In this document: positions 5,602-6,129 of the stretch, piece after piece
Layout of the letters: the number at the start of each line of letters is the position of its first letter
Position numbering within the stretch: position 1 is the first letter of the stretch
Source: Synergistaceae bacterium
GTDB lineage: Bacteria > Synergistota > Synergistia > Synergistales > Synergistaceae
Assembly: GCA_031273585.1 (NCBI GenBank)
Contig: JAISRP010000117.1
Location: 1 to 6,129, forward strand
Reading direction: 5' to 3'
DNA length: 6,129 bases
The notes under the pieces: model-generated
Told to the model about the DNA's origin: nothing
The model's input: only the letters and a program-made list of their open reading frames with translations
Database searches by the model: none
Made by a program: the position numbers and the translations under genes

Positions 5602-6129
5602 CTAAATATCGTCGTGGAACAACTGCTGTAACGTCATCGGGTACAGCCTGTGCTCGACCTCGTGGATTCTTTTGGCAAGGGACTCCTCCGTGTCGTTCGG
5701 GATTATCGGGACTTCCTCCTGCGCGATTATCGGCCCGTGGTCGACGAGCTCGTCCACGATATGTATGGTCACGCCCGTGTAGTCAGCCCCCGCCTCGAGC
5801 GCGTCGCGGATTGCGTGCGCGCCGGGAAATGCAGGCAGGATGGAGGGGTGGATGTTCACTATCCTGCCCCTGAACGACCTGACGAAGGATGGGGAGAGGA
5901 CCCTCATAAACCCCGCAAGCACGATCCAGTCCACATCCCTCTCCCTGATGATATCCGCTGCCTGCGACTCGTTCTCCTCGCGCGGGACGCCCTTCGCATA
6001 CCGGGCCACGAACGTCTCGATCCGCGTCGCCCGGGCCTTCTTTATCCCAGCGGCTTCAGGGTTGTCGCTGATCACCAGGGCTATCTCGGCGTCAAGCCGT
6101 CCGGCGCGGCACGATCTTATTATCGCCTC
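5602..6129 (-). CDS. purN: PurN, phosphoribosylglycinamide formyltransferase (N-terminus beyond the window)
   Basis: Transfers formyl from 10-formyl-tetrahydrofolate to GAR, giving formyl-GAR in the cytoplasmic purine pathway. The frame is open to the right edge, so 175 residues are seen and roughly the first 15-20 (first strand and GSNLQ loop) are missing. The visible part begins EAIIRSCRAGRLDAEI, which fits directly after that loop, so an internal GTG at 6075 is not the start. Active-site residues of the family are present: N92 and H94 in VNIHPSILPAFPG and D130 in VDELVDHGP, numbered from the window edge. Folate-site features LAGFMRVLSP (71-80) and GVTIHIV (119-125) are also present. The gene ends 231 nt before purH on the same strand, and the two probably belong to one purine cluster. 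Confidence 0.97.
   Translation of the reverse strand, partial: EAIIRSCRAGRLDAEIALVISDNPEAAGIKKARATRIETFVARYAKGVPREENESQAADIIRERDVDWIVLAGFMRVLSPSFVRSFRGRIVNIHPSILPAFPGAHAIRDALEAGADYTGVTIHIVDELVDHGPIIAQEEVPIIPNDTEESLAKRIHEVEHRLYPMTLQQLFHDDI

Noticed and set aside
5602..6075. purN beginning at the internal GTG near 6075
   Set aside because: Upstream codons in the same frame read as genuine PurN sequence up to the window edge, so the gene is truncated by the window and starts outside it.

Overview
This is a bacterial chromosomal window with every gene on the minus strand. Read in the direction of transcription (right to left) the order is: end of purN, a structured 231-bp leader, purH, purD, purE, a 191-bp stem-loop-rich gap, a Xer-type tyrosine recombinase, a 245-bp AT-richer gap, and a membrane-anchored TIR-domain protein that runs off the left edge. 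I found no convincing plus-strand gene, tRNA, rRNA, CRISPR array or insertion sequence.

Right part (1985-6129): a de novo purine biosynthesis cluster. PurN (GAR transformylase) is missing its N-terminus at the right edge. PurH (AICAR transformylase/IMP cyclohydrolase), PurD (GAR synthetase) and PurE (AIR carboxylation) are packed tightly: purH and purD are 2 nt apart. purD and purE lie in the same frame, separated only by one TAG codon, and purE starts on a TTG directly after it. Together these cover GAR synthesis (PurD), its formylation (PurN), the AIR-to-CAIR step (PurE) and the last two steps to IMP (PurH). purF, purM, purL, purK, purC and purB are not in the window. The purH leader can be folded into something that resembles a degenerate ZTP (pfl) riboswitch, which would fit the gene, but several consensus positions are absent.

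Left part (1-1984): an accessory-looking segment. A complete tyrosine recombinase carrying all six catalytic residues is followed by a TIR_2-type protein with the catalytic-type glutamate, a basic stop-transfer stretch and one membrane span. The TIR gene has its own extended -10 promoter candidate and a strong ribosome binding site. This part is visibly less GC-rich than the pur genes (hand count: 47% for 1621-1680 against 78% for 3541-3600), consistent with separate acquisition, though two sampled lines are only an indication.

Organism: strong Shine-Dalgarno sites, TTG starts and bifunctional PurH indicate a bacterium. The pur genes are GC-rich yet use ATA, AGG and AGA codons freely, a combination I associate with Synergistota, among others. 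That assignment is a low-confidence inference.
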